Assembly (NCBI RefSeq): GCF_029639405.1
Contig: NZ_CP121274.1
Span: 1,550,001-1,614,000 of the forward strand
DNA: 64,000 bases
Direction of reading: 5' to 3'
Source: Microbacterium proteolyticum
GTDB taxonomy: Bacteria; Actinomycetota; Actinomycetes; Actinomycetales; Microbacteriaceae
A program made the position numbers and the translations under genes. Numbering within the stretch: the stretch's first letter is position 1; each line of letters begins with the position of its first letter. The notes under the pieces were generated by a model, which was not told the DNA's origin, did no database searches, and worked only from the letters and a program-made list of their open reading frames with translations. This document shows, piece by piece, positions 61,771 through 64,000 of the stretch.

Positions 61771-62991
61771 ATGGCAGGAGACCTCGTCCTCGGACTCGGC
61801 GGAACCGTCGACTACGAGATCGGGTGGGATGCCACCGTGCTCACCGCCCTCGCGGCCGAGTACGGCATCCACCGGGGCGAGCTCGTCACCACGGCGCCGA
61901 TCGTCGACGAGCGCACGCTCGTCGTGACCGTGCTCGCCTTCCTCGCCCACGGCGGGGGAGGCGAGCGGCACGTCCGAAGCTCCGACATCATCGAGGACTT
62001 CGCCGCCCGGTTCGACGTGGCGGTGACCCTCGGCGGCACGGGCGTGCGCGCGGGGATCGCCCTCGATCGGATCGGCGTGCCGACGGTGCAGCATCTCGTG
62101 AGCATCGACGACACCGTGCGCCGGCTCCTGCCCGCGTCGATGCGGGTCGTCTCCTCGGCCACGCGCGACACCCTCGACCCGCACCTCATCGTGCAGTACC
62201 CCGAGGGGACGACCGTGATCCTCCCCGACGGCGCGGTCACCGCGCCGTCGTCGAACCGCCTGATCTTCGCGAACGACGCCCCGAATCGCGAGATGGCGAT
62301 CGCCGCCGACCTCGGCGACGCGCTCGCCGATGCGGACGCCTTCCTGGTGTCGGGGTTCAACACGATGCAGGATGCCGCCCTGCTCGCGAGCCGCCTCGAC
62401 GATCTCGTCGCGGCGATGCGCAGCCTGTCGCCAAACGCGCTCGTCTACTACGAGGACGCCGGGTTCTACGAGCGCTCCCTCGCAGGCATCGTGCGCCGGC
62501 GCCTCCTCGACCGCATCGACGTGTACGGCATGAACGAGGACGAGCTGCAGGAGTACCTCGGCCGCCCCGTCGACCTGCTGTCGCCGGACGACGTCGCGAC
62601 CGCCCTCGCCGAGGCGCACGCGCTCATCCCCGCTCCCGCGCTCGTGGTGCACACGAAGTACTGGGCGATCGCCGTGGGGCCCGAGGCCGATCGGCACCGC
62701 GCGGGTCTGGAGAGCGCGGTGCGCACGGCGGCGACCCGCTACCGGGTCGGTGACGCGTGCACGCTCGCCGACCTCGACGCGACCGCGGCCTTTCCGCGCC
62801 ACCCCGGCGGCGCGGCCGTCGTCGCCGCGGTGGAGGAGCGGATGCCGGCCGTCGGCGTCGCCGCCCACGTGGTCGATGTCCCCCACCCGACCACGATCGG
62901 GCTCGGCGACACGTTCGTCGGCGGTTTCCTCGCCGCGGTTCCCGCCGCCGCCCGTGCCGCGACGCTCGCCGGTCAGCGCCTCGAGACGTAG
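61771..62991 (+). CDS. sugar kinase resembling ADP-dependent glucokinase/phosphofructokinase family
   Basis: A 406-residue ribokinase-fold kinase. The order of segments (LGGTGVRAGIALDRIG, HLIVQYPEGT, SNRLIFAND, FLVSGFNTMQ, VYGMNEDEL and catalytic GLGDTF at 377-382) follows the ADP-dependent PFK/GK family known from archaea and vertebrates rather than the usual PfkB family. The donor nucleotide cannot be read from sequence alone. It follows the aldolase gene by 18 bases. Its last 19 bases overlap the convergent hydrolase gene. Confidence 0.72.
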   Translation: MAGDLVLGLGGTVDYEIGWDATVLTALAAEYGIHRGELVTTAPIVDERTLVVTVLAFLAHGGGGERHVRSSDIIEDFAARFDVAVTLGGTGVRAGIALDRIGVPTVQHLVSIDDTVRRLLPASMRVVSSATRDTLDPHLIVQYPEGTTVILPDGAVTAPSSNRLIFANDAPNREMAIAADLGDALADADAFLVSGFNTMQDAALLASRLDDLVAAMRSLSPNALVYYEDAGFYERSLAGIVRRRLLDRIDVYGMNEDELQEYLGRPVDLLSPDDVATALAEAHALIPAPALVVHTKYWAIAVGPEADRHRAGLESAVRTAATRYRVGDACTLADLDATAAFPRHPGGAAVVAAVEERMPAVGVAAHVVDVPHPTTIGLGDTFVGGFLAAVPAAARAATLAGQRLET

Positions 62992-63935
62992 GCGCGCCAC
63001 AGGATGCGGGCGTGGCGGGCCTTGGCCCGTTCGACTCCGTCCTGGTCGTGGTGCAGCGCGCTGAACCACTCGGCGAAGCGGCTGGCCGTGGCATCCAGGA
63101 TCATCCGGAGGTCCTTGTGCCGGGCGGGCGGAACGCGCGCCTCCTCGGATGTGAGCCGTCCGCGGGCGGCGAGGTCGTCGTCGAGGTGCTCCCGCACCAG
63201 GCGGGCGACGCCGACGGCATGGCCGTTGATGATCGAGTGGGCCGCGCCCTCGATCTCCCAGCGCCGCGCGTCGCGGGCGCGGGCGACGAGACGGGAGTGC
63301 AGCCGCCGCGGCGACGGACGGTCGAACTCGCCGCGGATGAGGAGCAGTCGCGCGCGGACCAGCCCGACCCGGTCCGAGATCCGGTACCTCAGCATGTGCG
63401 GCAGCACCTCGGCGAAGTAGAGGAACCCGCACAGGAGGTACGCCGAGACCGCCATCACCGCGATGTGCAGGGACTCCCGCGCGGTGGACTGCACGAAGCG
63501 CACGGCCTGCAGCGGGGCCGTCGCCTCGCTCTCGTCCACGACGGGGCTCACGAGCACCGCTCGGGACAGATCGTCGCGCCGCGTGAGCACCTCGACCACG
63601 ACCTGGGTACCCATCGAGTGTCCGACGAGCACGGGATCGTCCAGGCGGTAGTGGTCGATCACGCCCTCGACCTGGTCGGCGAAGAACGCGGCGGTCGGTT
63701 CGTGACCGGATGCCGGCATCCCGGCGAATCCCGGGAGATCGAGCGCGTACACGTCGCCGTGCTCGGCGAGGAGCGGCGCGAGGAACTCGAAGTAGCTGGC
63801 CGCGACCCCGATCCCGGCGACGAGCACGAAGGCGCGACCGGATGCGCCGGTCGACACGATCGTCACCCGGGTCTGCGCTGTGCCGCGCCGGAACGTCTGG
63901 ACGTCGACGTCGGCGGGGCGGGTGTCGTCGGGCAT
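62973..63935 (-). CDS. alpha/beta hydrolase
   Basis: A 320-residue hydrolase. The nucleophile elbow is VGHSMGTQ, the oxyanion region follows LVAGIGVAASY, the acid is probably in RGEFDRPSP, and the His is in AAHSIINGHA. A lid helix region with aromatic residues (YLLCGFLYFAEVLPHML) suggests a lipid or ester substrate. CATCCT ends 6 bases upstream of the ATG on this strand, a leaderless-type start. The remaining 65 bases to the window end hold no gene I can support. Confidence 0.85.
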   Translation of the reverse strand: MPDDTRPADVDVQTFRRGTAQTRVTIVSTGASGRAFVLVAGIGVAASYFEFLAPLLAEHGDVYALDLPGFAGMPASGHEPTAAFFADQVEGVIDHYRLDDPVLVGHSMGTQVVVEVLTRRDDLSRAVLVSPVVDESEATAPLQAVRFVQSTARESLHIAVMAVSAYLLCGFLYFAEVLPHMLRYRISDRVGLVRARLLLIRGEFDRPSPRRLHSRLVARARDARRWEIEGAAHSIINGHAVGVARLVREHLDDDLAARGRLTSEEARVPPARHKDLRMILDATASRFAEWFSALHHDQDGVERAKARHARILWRAYVSRR

Positions 63936-64000
63936 CCGTCCAGGATGCCGCACCCGCAGGGCGGGGGCTGTCAATCCCGGCGGAGCGCCGGTGACGCCGA

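Overview
The window is a stretch of high-GC actinobacterial chromosome. GC-rich third codon positions, leaderless-type starts, the ftsH-folE-folP-folB-folK-DUF3180 gene order, a DUF222/HNH protein and the protein sequences together suggest Microbacteriaceae (Microbacterium or a close relative). This assignment is an inference; no rRNA is present to settle it. I see no insertion sequence, prophage, plasmid or CRISPR array. The only multicopy-type element is the DUF222/HNH gene at 41.8-43.3 kb.

Region 1 (1-14 kb) is a housekeeping block: the end of ftsH, a tightly overlapping folate operon, membrane PH-domain proteins, a DUF2520 oxidoreductase, panC and lysS. DUF4192, cardiolipin synthase and a lipoprotein follow, then a DUF2975/DUF2975/XRE operon divergent from clpC. 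Region 2 (14-18 kb) holds clpC, an ArgA-type acetyltransferase and an anchored extracellular protein.

Region 3 (18-25 kb) encodes an ethanolamine-type permease, a glutamine-synthetase-like ligase, a gamma-glutamyl hydrolase-type amidotransferase, an aldehyde dehydrogenase, an SDR and a FadR-type regulator. Together they fit gamma-glutamylation catabolism of an amino alcohol or amine. Region 4 (25-30 kb) has radA, a tandem repeat, lactate dehydrogenase, tRNA-Ser(CGA), a membrane protein and a serine hydrolase.

Region 5 (30-38.3 kb) looks like a DosR/DevR dormancy-type regulon. It has a DevS-like GAF sensor kinase with the haem-ligand histidine conserved, a DevR-like regulator, three tandem-domain universal stress proteins, an FMN-binding PPOX protein, an aldo/keto reductase and a zinc alcohol dehydrogenase. 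Four GGGAC-N4-GNCCC boxes sit in its promoters.

Region 6 (38.3-49.5 kb) is mixed: HxlR/MFS/SDR, DUF222-HNH, a degenerate phosphopantetheinyl-transferase-like gene coupled to a lactate permease, PAP2, DUF1206, and TetR.

Region 7 (49.6-56.7 kb) encodes an amidohydrolase, an APC permease, a 944-residue kinase/phospho-lyase fusion and a zinc dehydrogenase, probably a second amino-alcohol route. Region 8 (56.7-63 kb) is a DeoR-controlled sugar module: ABC importer without its own ATPase, class II aldolase, and a kinase resembling the ADP-dependent sugar kinases. An alpha/beta hydrolase ends the window.
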